A DNA stretch of 64,000 bases from JBBQVS01 sp963792705 (GTDB taxonomy: Bacteria; Chloroflexota; Ktedonobacteria; Ktedonobacterales; Ktedonobacteraceae), in assembly GCA_963792705.1 (NCBI GenBank), contig CAWBXD010000002.1, forward strand, positions 280,443 through 344,442, read 5' to 3'. The position numbers and the translations under genes are program-made. Shown piece by piece: positions 17,605 through 26,551 of this stretch (positions within the stretch are counted from its first letter, which is position 1; every line of letters starts with the position of its first letter). The notes under the pieces are model-generated. The model ran no database searches. It was given only the letters and a program-made list of their open reading frames with translations, and was not told where the DNA came from.

Positions 17605-18450
17605 TTAGCCTCCGTTGATATTGACGCGACGCATCGCTATCGTATACAGCCCAAACAGAAGCACGCCCCCAACGAGGAGTGTTATGCTCTGTTGTACTAA
17701 AGCCCATGCCAAACGGTCCCATTCAAAGTGAACCAACGTTCGCGCGGGTACATAGAGGATGGTGCTGAATGGAAGAGCCTGTGCGATGCTCCGCAATGGT
17801 TGTGGAAAAATTTCTAACGGAGCCAGCACTCCCCCAAGGACTAGTGTGATGCGACTATAGAGAAATGCAAACGATTGCGTCTCCTCCGTCCAGAAAGCTA
17901 ACAAGCCAATAGCAAAGTAACATACGAACTCGATGCTAAATGCGAGAAACACGGTGAGAGGCCATGCTATTATGCCCATCCAGGTAAAATGTGGTAGTCC
18001 CACAACGAGCAATGCTAGCCCTGCGGCTACTATGCAGTTGATACTAAAACGGACAACGCGCTCTCCCAGGTAGTGTGCGAAGTTATAGAGGATGTAGCTA
18101 CACGGACGGCCTAGCAAGTATGCTAGCTGACCAGAACGCACCTCCTCGTCAATACGTCGTGTTAACGGAGGCAAAGACATGGCGATTGCCTCAGCCGCAC
18201 AAAGGTACCATATCATATCAGAGATGCTAAAGCCGCTCAGTATCTGCGGACCATGTATTGCATAGGTCGTCTTCCACAGTTGACTCAGGATAAACACTAT
18301 CGCAATTAGCATCAGTGCGCGAAAAAACACCTCCGTAAGATACGCGAGATTGTTGGTAACGCTTATCTGCAATACAGCTACATATTTTCCCATACCTAAC
18401 CAACGCCGTTTGCGTTTGATAGGTACATATTGCTCAATCACTGTCTCCAT
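17605..18450 (-). CDS. ABC-2 family permease (DUF990-type), partner subunit
   Basis: 281 residues, six predicted transmembrane helices after a basic N-terminus. The motif RRIDEEVRSGQLAYLLGRPCSY in the cytoplasmic loop and the helix pair near the C-terminus ending FGLYTIAMRRVNINGG are typical of this family. Gap to the upstream ATPase is 5 bases and to the downstream permease 4, so the three are a tight operon and surely one transporter. Confidence 0.9.
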   Translation of the reverse strand: METVIEQYVPIKRKRRWLGMGKYVAVLQISVTNNLAYLTEVFFRALMLIAIVFILSQLWKTTYAIHGPQILSGFSISDMIWYLCAAEAIAMSLPPLTRRIDEEVRSGQLAYLLGRPCSYILYNFAHYLGERVVRFSINCIVAAGLALLVVGLPHFTWMGIIAWPLTVFLAFSIEFVCYFAIGLLAFWTEETQSFAFLYSRITLVLGGVLAPLEIFPQPLRSIAQALPFSTILYVPARTLVHFEWDRLAWALVQQSITLLVGGVLLFGLYTIAMRRVNINGG

Positions 18451-18455
18451 AGAGC

Positions 18456-19574
18456 CTATTCCCCTTTGCCTAGTGGGACGACATCCTCTTGCGTTTGTGT
18501 TTGCGGAACCTCGCTAATTGTCACATTTCCTTGTTCACCGTAGATTGCAGCGATGATTTCTTCCATCGGCGGGTCGGTAATCGTCATATCCAAAATGTGA
18601 CACCGTTGCATAATCGCGGCGAGAATCGGCTCTAGCGGACTTTGTGCGATATCAATTTCTAGCATCAAGCCATGCCCTTTAGCCTTCACAATGCGTACAC
18701 CTTCTTGCAATTCTTCATGACTTGCTCCGAATGACTGAATACTTAAGTATTGTAATCCTGTATTCATGTCTGTTTTTAGAAGTCCCTCAGCAGGTTCCTC
18801 TAACAAAAGATTAACAGTTTTGCTCTTCAAGTAGTCGCGTTTGAGCGTTGATACTGGTGCATCAAGCACAATTTCGCCATGATTGATAACGATAGCACGA
18901 CGGCATACTTGTTCAACATCTCCTGAGTCGTGGGAGGTCAAAAGTACGCTTAGCCCTTCCTCCACATTTAACTGCCCTATCAGATCGCGTATACGCTGTT
19001 TAGCGATTACGTCCAACCCAATCGTTGGCTCATCCAGAAAAATCATCTTTGGTTTATGTAACAACGCCGCCGCAAGTTCACAACGCATTCGTTCGCCTAA
19101 GCTGAGCTTACGTGTAGGAGTTCGCATGTGCTCGCCGATATCGAAAACATCTATCAGAAAGTCGCGCCGCTTGCGATACTCGTGTGGGTCTAGTTCGTAG
19201 ATGTGTGACAGCAGGTTAAAGGTATCCTGTGGTGGTAGGTGGTACCACAACTGTGATTTTTGCCCAAAGACGCTAGAAATCGAATAGGCTAATTCACGCC
19301 GATGCTGCCAGGGCGTTAGTCCCAGTACATGAGCAGTACCTCCTGTTGGATAGAGGATACCAGTTAGCATCTTGATTGTCGTGGATTTTCCTGCTCCATT
19401 TGGGCCAATAAAGGCCAGTACCTCGCCAGCATCAAGTGAGAAACGAATACGCTTCACCGCCTCACGCTCACGATAACGTGGTACCACAAAGGAGCGTAAG
19501 CTTCCTACAATGCCTGCCGCGCGTTCTCTACTTCTAAATGTTTTTGCCAGTCCATCTACTTCTATGATTGCCAC
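18456..19574 (-). CDS. ABC transporter ATP-binding protein of the DUF990 system
   Basis: 372 residues. Walker A GPNGAGKST, Q-loop VFGQKSQLW, signature LSLGERMRCELAAALL, Walker B MIFLDEPTIGLD, H-loop TSHDSGD, and an extended C-terminus. The start is the GTG at 19574 (product begins VAIIEVDGLAKTF) with AGGAGG 8 bases upstream; longer versions read into the leader terminator. First gene of the operon, preceded by a leader with a hairpin terminator that could gate expression. Confidence 0.94.
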   Translation of the reverse strand: MAIIEVDGLAKTFRSRERAAGIVGSLRSFVVPRYREREAVKRIRFSLDAGEVLAFIGPNGAGKSTTIKMLTGILYPTGGTAHVLGLTPWQHRRELAYSISSVFGQKSQLWYHLPPQDTFNLLSHIYELDPHEYRKRRDFLIDVFDIGEHMRTPTRKLSLGERMRCELAAALLHKPKMIFLDEPTIGLDVIAKQRIRDLIGQLNVEEGLSVLLTSHDSGDVEQVCRRAIVINHGEIVLDAPVSTLKRDYLKSKTVNLLLEEPAEGLLKTDMNTGLQYLSIQSFGASHEELQEGVRIVKAKGHGLMLEIDIAQSPLEPILAAIMQRCHILDMTITDPPMEEIIAAIYGEQGNVTISEVPQTQTQEDVVPLGKGE

Positions 19575-19601
19575 GAATTCCCTCCTCTTGATTTGGTGAA
19601 G

Positions 19602-19644
19602 CAAAAAAAGAGAGGGGCGCAGGTGTGTCACCTGCGCCCCTCTC
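19602..19644 (-). terminator. Intrinsic terminator in the leader of the ABC operon (possible attenuator)
   Basis: On the minus strand, 16-bp GC-rich arms (19644-19629 and 19625-19610) with a 3-base loop are followed by seven U residues. It lies only 28 bases upstream of the ATPase GTG and downstream of the promoter at 19911, so it interrupts the operon's own leader. This is the position of an attenuator rather than of a terminator for another gene. Confidence 0.8.
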
Positions 19645-19672
19645 ATAGCTTACTGCTTGTACATACCTATGC

Positions 19673-19816
19673 TCATGTGAGCATAATCTGGGTGGAGAAA
19701 GTGGACAGCGACACCTTACTGCATGCCATGTGACGCATCATCGTAGGCATGTAGGCAAAAGAGGTAAGCATGAAGGTAATGTTAGAAACATGCTCGTCTT
19801 GCAAGGGTGTCATCAT
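19673..19816 (-). CDS. Candidate leader peptide, Met-rich, 47 residues
   Basis: A 47-codon ORF begins MMTPLQDEHV and ends QIMLT. It has nine Met residues and a single Cys, and stops 29 bases before the terminator hairpin. AAGG lies immediately before the first ATG, so the ribosome site is weak. Its placement between promoter and terminator is that of a regulatory leader ORF, as in ribosome-mediated attenuation of antibiotic-resistance genes. Coding status is unproven. Confidence 0.35.
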   Translation of the reverse strand: MMTPLQDEHVSNITFMLTSFAYMPTMMRHMACSKVSLSTFSTQIMLT

Positions 19817-19828
19817 CCTTTTGAACGT

Positions 19829-19859
19829 GGAAAAGAGCAATTCAAGATTGCTCTTTTCC
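19829..19859 (-). other. 5' leader stem-loop
   Basis: Exact 13-bp arms (19829-19841 and 19847-19859) with a 5-base loop sit near the predicted transcript start of the ABC operon. Could protect the 5' end or take part in the leader's regulatory folding. On the plus strand the right arm is T-rich, so a terminator role in that direction is not excluded. Confidence 0.5.
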
Positions 19860-19881
19860 GTGAATAGATGTTATGCTGTTA

Positions 19882-19911
19882 AGTGTACTTGGAAGTGTTG
19901 CGATTTGTCAA
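19882..19911 (-). promoter_or_regulatory. Sigma70-type promoter of the ABC operon
   Basis: Minus strand: perfect -35 TTGACA (19911-19906), 18-base spacer, -10 TACACT (19887-19882). Predicted start near 19875, giving a leader of roughly 300 bases before the ATPase gene. Confidence 0.6.
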
Positions 19912-20010
19912 GCCAAAAGGGAACCTGGAGCTAAACACATTTTTGCGAGCAATACATATGATAAAATCTATACACGTGCTTCTATTCTCACCAAAAGGAA
20001 AGGTCTATAG

Positions 20011-20748
20011 ATGCGTCTTGCTCTCATTTCGGATATTCACGGTAACTTGGTAGCATTAGAAACGGTCCTGGCAGCAATTGCCCAACAAAACGTTGACACC
20101 ATCTTATGTCTGGGTGATGTTGCTTTAGACGGGCCACAGGTTCCAGAAGTTATCGAGCGATTGCAACAACTTGGTTGCCCTATTGTGATGGGTAATACAG
20201 ATGCGAAGTTGCTCACCGCTCATCACAAGCAGTACAAAGACCCATTTTCGCAGATGACAAATGATATAGACGTGTGGTGTGCTCAACAACTCACCGATGC
20301 ACACAAAGCGTATATTCAAACATTCCAGTCCACAATTACTCTTCGACTGCCACAAAACAGGATTCTTCTCGCATATCATGGTTCACCTCGTTCGTTTAAA
20401 GAGTTTTTGAAGCCCACAACGTCCGACGAGGTATTGGAAGAAGCATTCGCAGGGTTTCATGCCGATATCATGGTTGGTGGACATACACACTCACAGATGT
20501 TTCGCCGCTACAAAGATGTACTCGTCCTCAATCCTGGGAGCGTTGGTGCAGCATTAGATCGCGTCTCGCCGCTCAACGAAGCACGCCATTCACCTTGGGC
20601 CGAGTATGCACTCATTGAGGCCAGTAAGAATGACTTACATGTTGAATTGTTCCGCTTACCATTCGATATAGAGAAGTTTATTGCCATCACACTCGCTAGT
20701 GGTATGCCTCACGCAGAATGGTCGGCAGGTGAGTGGAACAGGATATAA
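20011..20748 (+). CDS. Metallophosphoesterase (YfcE/MJ0936-like)
   Basis: 245 residues. Two-metal phosphoesterase motifs: SDIHGN (Asp8, His10), GDVALDG (Asp36), GNTDAK (Asn), YHGSPR, and GGHTHSQ near 157-163, followed by NPGSVG. AAAGGAAAGG precedes the ATG. A cytoplasmic phosphodiesterase or phosphatase; substrate not predictable. Divergent from the ABC operon. Its 3' end abuts a methyltransferase fragment. Confidence 0.9.
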   Translation: MRLALISDIHGNLVALETVLAAIAQQNVDTILCLGDVALDGPQVPEVIERLQQLGCPIVMGNTDAKLLTAHHKQYKDPFSQMTNDIDVWCAQQLTDAHKAYIQTFQSTITLRLPQNRILLAYHGSPRSFKEFLKPTTSDEVLEEAFAGFHADIMVGGHTHSQMFRRYKDVLVLNPGSVGAALDRVSPLNEARHSPWAEYALIEASKNDLHVELFRLPFDIEKFIAITLASGMPHAEWSAGEWNRI

Positions 20749-20749
20749 G

Positions 20750-21043
20750 TACCCTTATTTTATGCGCGAACCTATCCTCTCCATTGCCGAGAACAGCTGC
20801 GCCGATAAAAACGCGAAAGTAAAGCACACTACAGAATATGGGTGGAATCATACGCTCAGCGAGATACTCGGCTCACTTATAGATGAAGGTCTTACAATTA
20901 ATTTCTTGCATGAATATCCCTTCTGCGCCTGGGAATGCTTCCCGAACATGCAAGAGAGTGAGGATCGTTGGTACACGATTACGGACCCTACAATGAGCAG
21001 CATGCTTCCTCTTACATTTACACTAAAAGCTACAAAGGGATAA
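20750..21043 (+). pseudogene. C-terminal remnant of a SAM-dependent methyltransferase
   Basis: About 95 codons resemble only the C-terminal end of a class I methyltransferase family: EYGWNHTLSEILGSLIDEGL, FLHEYPFCAWECFP, then the end LPLTFTLKATK. In such proteins these follow a SAM-binding Rossmann domain, which is missing here. The upstream sequence is the end of the phosphoesterase gene in another frame. The match begins about at YFMREPI (20757). A 5' deletion is the likely origin; no ribosome site is evident. Confidence 0.7.
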
Positions 21044-21222
21044 GATGTCTTTTAGCAAAAATGTGACATAAGCAAGTAGAGTAGGGCAATGATTAGTCTC
21101 AGCAGGTGAGCGTATTTGATAAATAAGTATTCAAGGCGAACTATCATGGAATATTCCTTCTGGCAGTGATGATTTGCTATGATACATCAAAGCATAAATT
21201 AAACAAGAGAAGGAGTATCTCA

Positions 21223-21867
21223 ATGATGCATGAACCGCAAGAGTCAGCATATAAAGATATGGAATTGCTCGCCCAAGAAGCGTTTCACCTCAGTTTGACA
21301 GGGGATATTTATCATGCTCAAGAGTTGCTCCTACGCGTTCGCAATGCCCTGAAGCGACTAAGCGGCGACCTTCCTATCGTTGGTTATGACGCGCTTGTAA
21401 GCGATAGCGTTGACACACCTTTTGTCACACAATCGCTCGAAGAGGCACGAGCCTGGGGTTGGCTTGAGATAGCTTCTGGAGCTTTTAGGCTTGTCGAAAA
21501 TCGTCCGGGAGCGAGTATGGTTCATTTTAAGCGAGCGTGGCGTATCTGGCGTCCGTGGGGTACTGCTATAGGAAACACAAAGGAAGGACAACAAGAGGCC
21601 CGATATGAACGAGTACGTGCTGGCTTATGGCTTGGCGAGGCATGGGCGCGTTTTATGAGTGACCGCGCTCAGCCCAATGCACAGGCAATCCTCCGTGCAT
21701 CTCTTCGGGAACTTGAGCGATTGGAACCATCATATCTTTTGAGCGAAACAATTGAGCAACAACGCCTTTTACCACCTGCGTTATTGGGTTCACCTGCATA
21801 TCGAGAGGATAAGCAAAGTGTGCCATATGTATGTTCATTGCATGTTGACAACCAAACGCGAGAATGA
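21223..21867 (+). CDS. Hypothetical protein, helical, possibly TPR-like
   Basis: 214 residues from the ATG at 21223 (AGAAGGAG 7 bases upstream). Not recognised. Predicted all-helical and soluble, rich in Ala, Glu, Arg and Trp (ARAWGWLEIASGAFRL, FKRAWRIWRPWG, GLWLGEAWARF). The early segment AQEAFHLSLTGDIYHAQELL and the Ala-rich helical pairs recall TPR helices, but no canonical repeat series is visible. Monocistronic, followed by a perfect palindrome. Confidence 0.75.
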   Translation: MMHEPQESAYKDMELLAQEAFHLSLTGDIYHAQELLLRVRNALKRLSGDLPIVGYDALVSDSVDTPFVTQSLEEARAWGWLEIASGAFRLVENRPGASMVHFKRAWRIWRPWGTAIGNTKEGQQEARYERVRAGLWLGEAWARFMSDRAQPNAQAILRASLRELERLEPSYLLSETIEQQRLLPPALLGSPAYREDKQSVPYVCSLHVDNQTRE

Positions 21868-21871
21868 AAAG

Positions 21872-21915
21872 GAGACATTGTACAGGTCTGATATATCAGA
21901 CCTGTACAATGTCTC
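21872..21915. terminator. 44-bp perfect palindrome after a stop codon
   Basis: Exact 22-base arms (21872-21893, 21894-21915) with no spacer, starting 4 bases after the TGA of the preceding gene and 68 bases before the convergent amidohydrolase stop. No T-run. Likely a bidirectional 3'-end element. Confidence 0.65.
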
Positions 21916-21982
21916 ATATTCTGGGGGTCGAGTATCAATGGATTGGGGGTAAAGATACCTCGTTGGTCTGTTTCTATACTGC

Positions 21983-23428
21983 TCACGCCTTTTCATTGTA
22001 TAGATATGGGTTGCTTCGTAAATCGACCTTAGCCTTCTCAGGATTCATAGCCTCGCTCCAAGCTTGCTCACCTATTGTTTTCCGCACGTACTCCACGGTC
22101 TTTGCGACGGCATTCCTAGCCAGAGAGAGATCATCATTGAGGAGATGATGGTCATACTTAATGACGTTACCATCGATCATCACGGTATGCACGTCTCCAC
22201 GCCCAGCCTGAAACACAACATGCCCATAGGGATTGAGCACCGGGAACATTACCGGAGATTGATCATTCTTAATCAGCACAAGATCAGCTTGCTTACCAGG
22301 GGTAATACTGCCGATGAAACTGTCCATCCCTAATGCCTGAGCACCACCAAGCGTCGCCCAAGTTACGACCTGCTCTGCACGCAGTTGGTTCAGTATGACG
22401 GTTTCGTTGCGCTTGTGCGCTTCAAGATGCTCACGAGATCGGTCAGCGTTGAGTGTGGCACGCATCGCGGAGAACATATCGGCGCTCCACCACACGCTTG
22501 TGTCTATTGAAAGGGAAACGGGGATGTTATACTGACGGAGCTGCCACGTGGGTGGATAGCCTTGACCCGCACTATCCTCACTCTCGGCGGAGACCGATGC
22601 ATGGCCCCCTGTGGCAGCTATACGATGGTAGGAATCCTCGGACAGCGTGGCAACATGCACATAGATGGTTGAAGGGGTCATGAAGCCATGTTCGTGCATC
22701 AAACGGATACCATCATCATTGGTAGCACCCCATACACCAGCATGAGTCGTCACCGACAGGTTGAAGTCACGTGCAACCTCGAATGCAGCCTTTTCAGGAA
22801 ATGTCGGACCACCAGTGACATCGAAAGCAATCTGCATACGGAGCTTCTCTCCACGTCCGTCAATACGACGCCGAATGAAATCGGCGAACTCAGGAGCCTT
22901 TGTCCACTCCCAAGGAGCACCGAGCAAATTGCCATACGCGAGGACGAAGCGACCGGGAGTTGTTTCAAGCGCATCCACCGCTGCATCAGCATATGCAACC
23001 GTCTGTAAACCGTGCGACCAGTCTGTCGTCGTGGTAACACCTGCGTCGATACTTTCGATTGCGGACAGGAGATTTCCAGCATAGATATCTTCAGGACGGA
23101 AAATCTTGCCCCAGTTCAGATAATAGAATTGGAAATAGTTGGTAAGCGTCCAGTCAGCACCCAACCCACGAAGTGAGGTCTGCCACATATGGCGGTGGGT
23201 GTCAACCATCCCTGGCATGAGGATACCACCAGTTGCGTCGATCTCTATTGCACCATCCGGCACGACGAGTTGTCGTCCAACCGCCGCAATGCGGTTAGCG
23301 ACGACGAGGACATCACCTCCCTCAATCATCCCAAGCGACGGGTCAATGGTCAGCACGATGGCATTGCGGAACACCACCGGACGATCTGATGCAAATCGAT
23401 TCCTATCTACTGTTGAACTCTGGCTCAT
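21983..23428 (-). CDS. Amidohydrolase family protein (TrzN/SsnA/cytosine-deaminase-like)
   Basis: 481 residues. Metal-dependent hydrolase with the HxH motif at 78-80 (MVDTHRHMW), later metal-site histidines in TTHAGVW and YVHVATL, a SIDTSVWW segment where the metal Asp is expected, and the C-terminal composite beta-domain (GSITPGKQADLVLI). Such enzymes deaminate or dechlorinate purines, pyrimidines or triazines; the substrate here is open. The ATG at 23428 is favoured because AAGGTGAG precedes it; a GTG three codons upstream is possible. Stands alone. Confidence 0.9.
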   Translation of the reverse strand: MSQSSTVDRNRFASDRPVVFRNAIVLTIDPSLGMIEGGDVLVVANRIAAVGRQLVVPDGAIEIDATGGILMPGMVDTHRHMWQTSLRGLGADWTLTNYFQFYYLNWGKIFRPEDIYAGNLLSAIESIDAGVTTTTDWSHGLQTVAYADAAVDALETTPGRFVLAYGNLLGAPWEWTKAPEFADFIRRRIDGRGEKLRMQIAFDVTGGPTFPEKAAFEVARDFNLSVTTHAGVWGATNDDGIRLMHEHGFMTPSTIYVHVATLSEDSYHRIAATGGHASVSAESEDSAGQGYPPTWQLRQYNIPVSLSIDTSVWWSADMFSAMRATLNADRSREHLEAHKRNETVILNQLRAEQVVTWATLGGAQALGMDSFIGSITPGKQADLVLIKNDQSPVMFPVLNPYGHVVFQAGRGDVHTVMIDGNVIKYDHHLLNDDLSLARNAVAKTVEYVRKTIGEQAWSEAMNPEKAKVDLRSNPYLYNEKA

Positions 23429-23767
23429 TGTACTCACTCACCTTCATTGTGTCCTAGTCGTTGGCGACTCTGCCTACATCCTAGTAGCCGTATTGGGGTA
23501 CCTATTTTTATAAAAGGGCTGATGCTGGCAATCAATCTTGTCCGCATGACAGACAGGCGTCTATTGATAAAATGTTACACAATTGACGAGTCTATGTCAA
23601 GGATGCCATCAAAGTCGAGTGCAACGTTTTCCTAAAGAGACTCACCGAAAAGCTATGTCTGCCGCCTCTTTTCAGTCTTAGCGTAGTTTTTCAGATGACG
23701 AGTACTCAATTCCCTCTTGCAACATTTGTACATTACCGATAGAGTGTGATGTATCAGGCTTATACAG
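23429..23767. other. Intergenic region without recognisable gene
   Basis: Between the amidohydrolase start and the end of the DUF4126 gene. It holds the amidohydrolase promoter region; I see no hairpin, repeat or ORF with credible start signals. Confidence 0.5.
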
Positions 23768-24421
23768 TTATTGCATATACCCAATGCTGTTTCGTCTCCT
23801 TCTACGGTCAAACAGACGAATGATACGACGTGCTAGCAAGAGAAAGATAAGCACGAACAGTATCACAACAACAAACATTACGACAGGCGCAAACAGGGCA
23901 AGCAATGTCATAATGACAACGCCAATATCTTCAACAATACTCAAGACGATGTTGAGTAATCCTGCGGTAGTGGCAGTGGAGGCAAGACGAGTGGAGGCTT
24001 TGGTAAGATGGGTCATGAGAGCTAGTACACCGCCAATAATCATGACAACTACTAAGGTTATCGAGAAGTTTATGCCCATCGTCATAATATGTGTTCCCAC
24101 GTAGGTTGTATTAGGGAGAACATGGATATTATTGTCGCTGGCAGCCGCTACGAATGCACCCGCAATTGGGCGTATCGCTGTATGAATAGCATCCCATGCG
24201 TGGTCAATAACAGGAATTTTGTCTGCGAAGAGGTCTGCAAGCGCGAGGATGGCAAGAATAACCATAAACCACGTTTGCGTTATAAACGAGAAATTCGGAT
24301 TTACCTTATAGAGATGGAGCCATCGTGCAGCAATTGCAAAGGCAAGCAAGGGAAAATAAGCGTTTACGCCGGATGCCAGTGCTAAACCGTAGGAGAGACC
24401 ATATGATGAAGCGATATCCAT
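23768..24421 (-). CDS. DUF4126 family integral membrane protein
   Basis: 217 residues. Begins with the family's N-terminal pattern (GLALASGVNAYFPLLAFAIAAR), then FADKIPVIDHAWDAIHTAIRPIAGA, and ends in two closely spaced helices plus a strongly basic tail (RRIIRLFDRRRRRN). Five to six transmembrane helices expected. AAGGA lies before the ATG. Function of the family is unknown. Located 99 bases downstream of nothing co-directional except the upstream GH1 gene, which reads the same way. Confidence 0.85.
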   Translation of the reverse strand: MDIASSYGLSYGLALASGVNAYFPLLAFAIAARWLHLYKVNPNFSFITQTWFMVILAILALADLFADKIPVIDHAWDAIHTAIRPIAGAFVAAASDNNIHVLPNTTYVGTHIMTMGINFSITLVVVMIIGGVLALMTHLTKASTRLASTATTAGLLNIVLSIVEDIGVVIMTLLALFAPVVMFVVVILFVLIFLLLARRIIRLFDRRRRRNSIGYMQ

Positions 24422-24520
24422 AATTTTTCCTTACATGCCTATATCTACTACTTTATTAATAACGTTTCTCTTTAGGTAAACGCGACAGCAACGACTTCAT
24501 CAAAGAGAAACAGTTGCGCC

Positions 24521-25891
24521 TCATACGATGAGTGGCAGGCTCTGCATCTTTCCAAAGATAGTCTCGATTGCCTCCGGTGCGTAGCGTTCGACAATAGCCT
24601 CCGTAATTGCATTGGCACGACATATTTCACCATACATACTAGCACTCCGTCGCGGAAAGCGTTGCTGTGTAGAGGGGTCAATTTCGATCAAGCCAAATCG
24701 TACATGCCAGCCGTTGTTCCACTCGAAGTTATCGACGAGTGACCAGTGTAGATAGCCATGAACAGGAATACCAGTACGTATAGCCCGATGCATCATCGCA
24801 AGATGCTCCAGAATAGCACGAGGACGGCGGTCATCATGTGCATCGCTAAAGCCATTCTCAGTGATATAGAGTGGCTTGTTTCCCCGTGTACGCTGATGGA
24901 CGGCTTTCAGGACGCGATAAAGCCCTTCTGGATAGATTTCGCCGAAGTCCTCATCTAATCCAGGGTCATTACGAAGCGCACCCGCTCGTACGAAACGCCT
25001 TCCAAAGGCTTCTAATGGAACAGTTGGGTCGAAGCGCACCATATTTCGCGTGTAATAGTTTACACCATGAAAATCTCGCGTTCCCGCCGCCTTCGCAATA
25101 GGTTGAAGCACGGTGCTGGCTGGAAATGGGAAACGTCCACTCTCGGCCAGTTGTAGCGCGGACCAGTTGAAGAGTGTTTCCTGTGCGTTAGCAACACCGC
25201 GATCTAATGGTGAAAGTGGATTTGCGGGATCGAAAAGTCGATAGTGCAGACAATACCCAATCTCAGCCTCCGGTTGAATTCGTCGAATGGCATAAAATGC
25301 TTCAACATGAGCTTGCAGCAAGCCTCTACTGACATTAAGTGCCTGAGCGAGATTTTTTGCTCCTGGTGGGAAAACACCTAATTCATAGCCTTGTACAGCG
25401 TAAACGTTTGGTTCATTGATAGTTATCCAAAAGTCGCATAGGTCTCGTAGCGTTTCAACCACATGTGTGACGTAGCGAACAAAAAAGCGAATATTGGCTT
25501 CGTTAGCAAAGCCACCACGATCAGCAAACCAGAGTGGCTCTGTGAAGTGATGCAATGTAACCACAGGTTTCATATGTCGCATACGAAGATCGGTAAGCAT
25601 AACGCGATAGCGTTCTAGCGCGGAGCTATCCCAATGGCCCTCTTCTGGCTCAATACGACTCCATTCTACGCTTAGGCGTAGTGCATTGTTCTCCATCTGC
25701 TCTGCTAGCGCAAAGTCACGCTCAGCTTGCTCCCACCAGTTAGAAGCACCATCACACTGCTCACCACTAAGAATATGTCCCTGTTGCTCCCAGCGATACC
25801 ATTGAGTATTTGTATTGCCACCTTCACATTGATAGCCAGAAGATGCAGTCCCCCACAAAAATCCTTTAGGAAAACGCAAAATACGCTGCAT
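24521..25891 (-). CDS. Glycoside hydrolase family 1 beta-glucosidase
   Basis: 456 residues, a complete (beta/alpha)8 GH1 enzyme that hydrolyses beta-glucosides or beta-galactosides with retention. Acid/base Glu160 in TINEPN, nucleophile Glu345 in YITENGFSD, substrate-site motifs FLWGTASSGYQCEG (Gln/Glu of the -1 subsite), TLHHFTEPLW and the aglycone region HWSLVDNFEWNNG. The ATG at 25891 fits the family start (MQRILRFPKGFLWG); GGAAGGA lies 12-18 bases upstream. No signal peptide, so intracellular. Confidence 0.94.
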   Translation of the reverse strand: MQRILRFPKGFLWGTASSGYQCEGGNTNTQWYRWEQQGHILSGEQCDGASNWWEQAERDFALAEQMENNALRLSVEWSRIEPEEGHWDSSALERYRVMLTDLRMRHMKPVVTLHHFTEPLWFADRGGFANEANIRFFVRYVTHVVETLRDLCDFWITINEPNVYAVQGYELGVFPPGAKNLAQALNVSRGLLQAHVEAFYAIRRIQPEAEIGYCLHYRLFDPANPLSPLDRGVANAQETLFNWSALQLAESGRFPFPASTVLQPIAKAAGTRDFHGVNYYTRNMVRFDPTVPLEAFGRRFVRAGALRNDPGLDEDFGEIYPEGLYRVLKAVHQRTRGNKPLYITENGFSDAHDDRRPRAILEHLAMMHRAIRTGIPVHGYLHWSLVDNFEWNNGWHVRFGLIEIDPSTQQRFPRRSASMYGEICRANAITEAIVERYAPEAIETIFGKMQSLPLIV

Positions 25892-26043
25892 TGCAGTACA
25901 AGTTCCTTCCCATTGAGATTGCTCTAATTGTAACACGCACAAACCATGCTAATGGATTAGTATGTAACTTCATTTCCTTCTATACGTATAAAAAGAGGCG
26001 AGCAAACGACGGAAGAGTAAAGGAATTTTTCAAGGAGGCAAGC

Positions 26044-26478
26044 ATGGAAACACATTTTTACCAAACACAGCAACTTGAATTGCAACGTATCGCACAGGCA
26101 CTCGTGTTTGAATATCAGGCAAAAGGCTACCAGGTACAACAATTTGGCAATCCTGAACAGGTTACGATTCAGTTAAAGAAGGAAGACACCCTGAGAGCGA
26201 TCACCGGCTTTAACAAAGCCCTTACCGTTGCTCTACAGCGTATCAATGGGGGAACACTTGTACAAGTTGGAGCACAAGACTGGACGGACCAAATTGCTGT
26301 TGGTGCAGTTGGCATAGTACTCCATCCGTTACTCGTTACTGCGATTATCGGTGCCGTATCTCAAAACAATGTTGTGCATGACGTACTGCTCTCAATTGAT
26401 GGTCAGGTACGGCAACAACAACCCAATGTACAGATGGGTATTCCGCCTTTCCCGCCAACAGGACCTGCAAATTTTTGA
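26044..26478 (+). CDS. Hypothetical protein, 144 residues
   Basis: Start at 26044, with AAGGAGG 6 bases upstream. Not assignable to a named family. An N-terminal mixed alpha/beta part (to about residue 95; EYQAKGYQVQQFG, VTIQLKKED) is followed by a hydrophobic stretch (VGAVGIVLHPLLVTAIIGAV, about 100-119) and a Pro-rich end. Possibly membrane-associated. It is divergent from the GH1 gene and convergent with the Fe-S flavoprotein, sharing the terminator at 26494-26540. Confidence 0.8.
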   Translation: METHFYQTQQLELQRIAQALVFEYQAKGYQVQQFGNPEQVTIQLKKEDTLRAITGFNKALTVALQRINGGTLVQVGAQDWTDQIAVGAVGIVLHPLLVTAIIGAVSQNNVVHDVLLSIDGQVRQQQPNVQMGIPPFPPTGPANF

Positions 26479-26493
26479 GCATTAGTATAGAAC

Positions 26494-26540
26494 AAAAGAG
26501 CTGCTGGAACATGATAAAACCATGTTCCAGCAGCTCTTTT
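26494..26540. terminator. Bidirectional intrinsic terminator
   Basis: Exact 20-base arms (26494-26513, 26521-26540), 7-base loop, with AAAA at the left end and TTTT at the right end, so it works in both directions for the convergent genes ending at 26478 and 26552. Confidence 0.88.
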
Positions 26541-26551
26541 ATTAGTAAACG

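Noticed and set aside
19602..19911. T-box or known riboswitch upstream of the ABC operon
   Set aside because: No T-box GGTGGNACCGCG motif or other riboswitch core that I could recognise; reported only as an attenuator-like leader.
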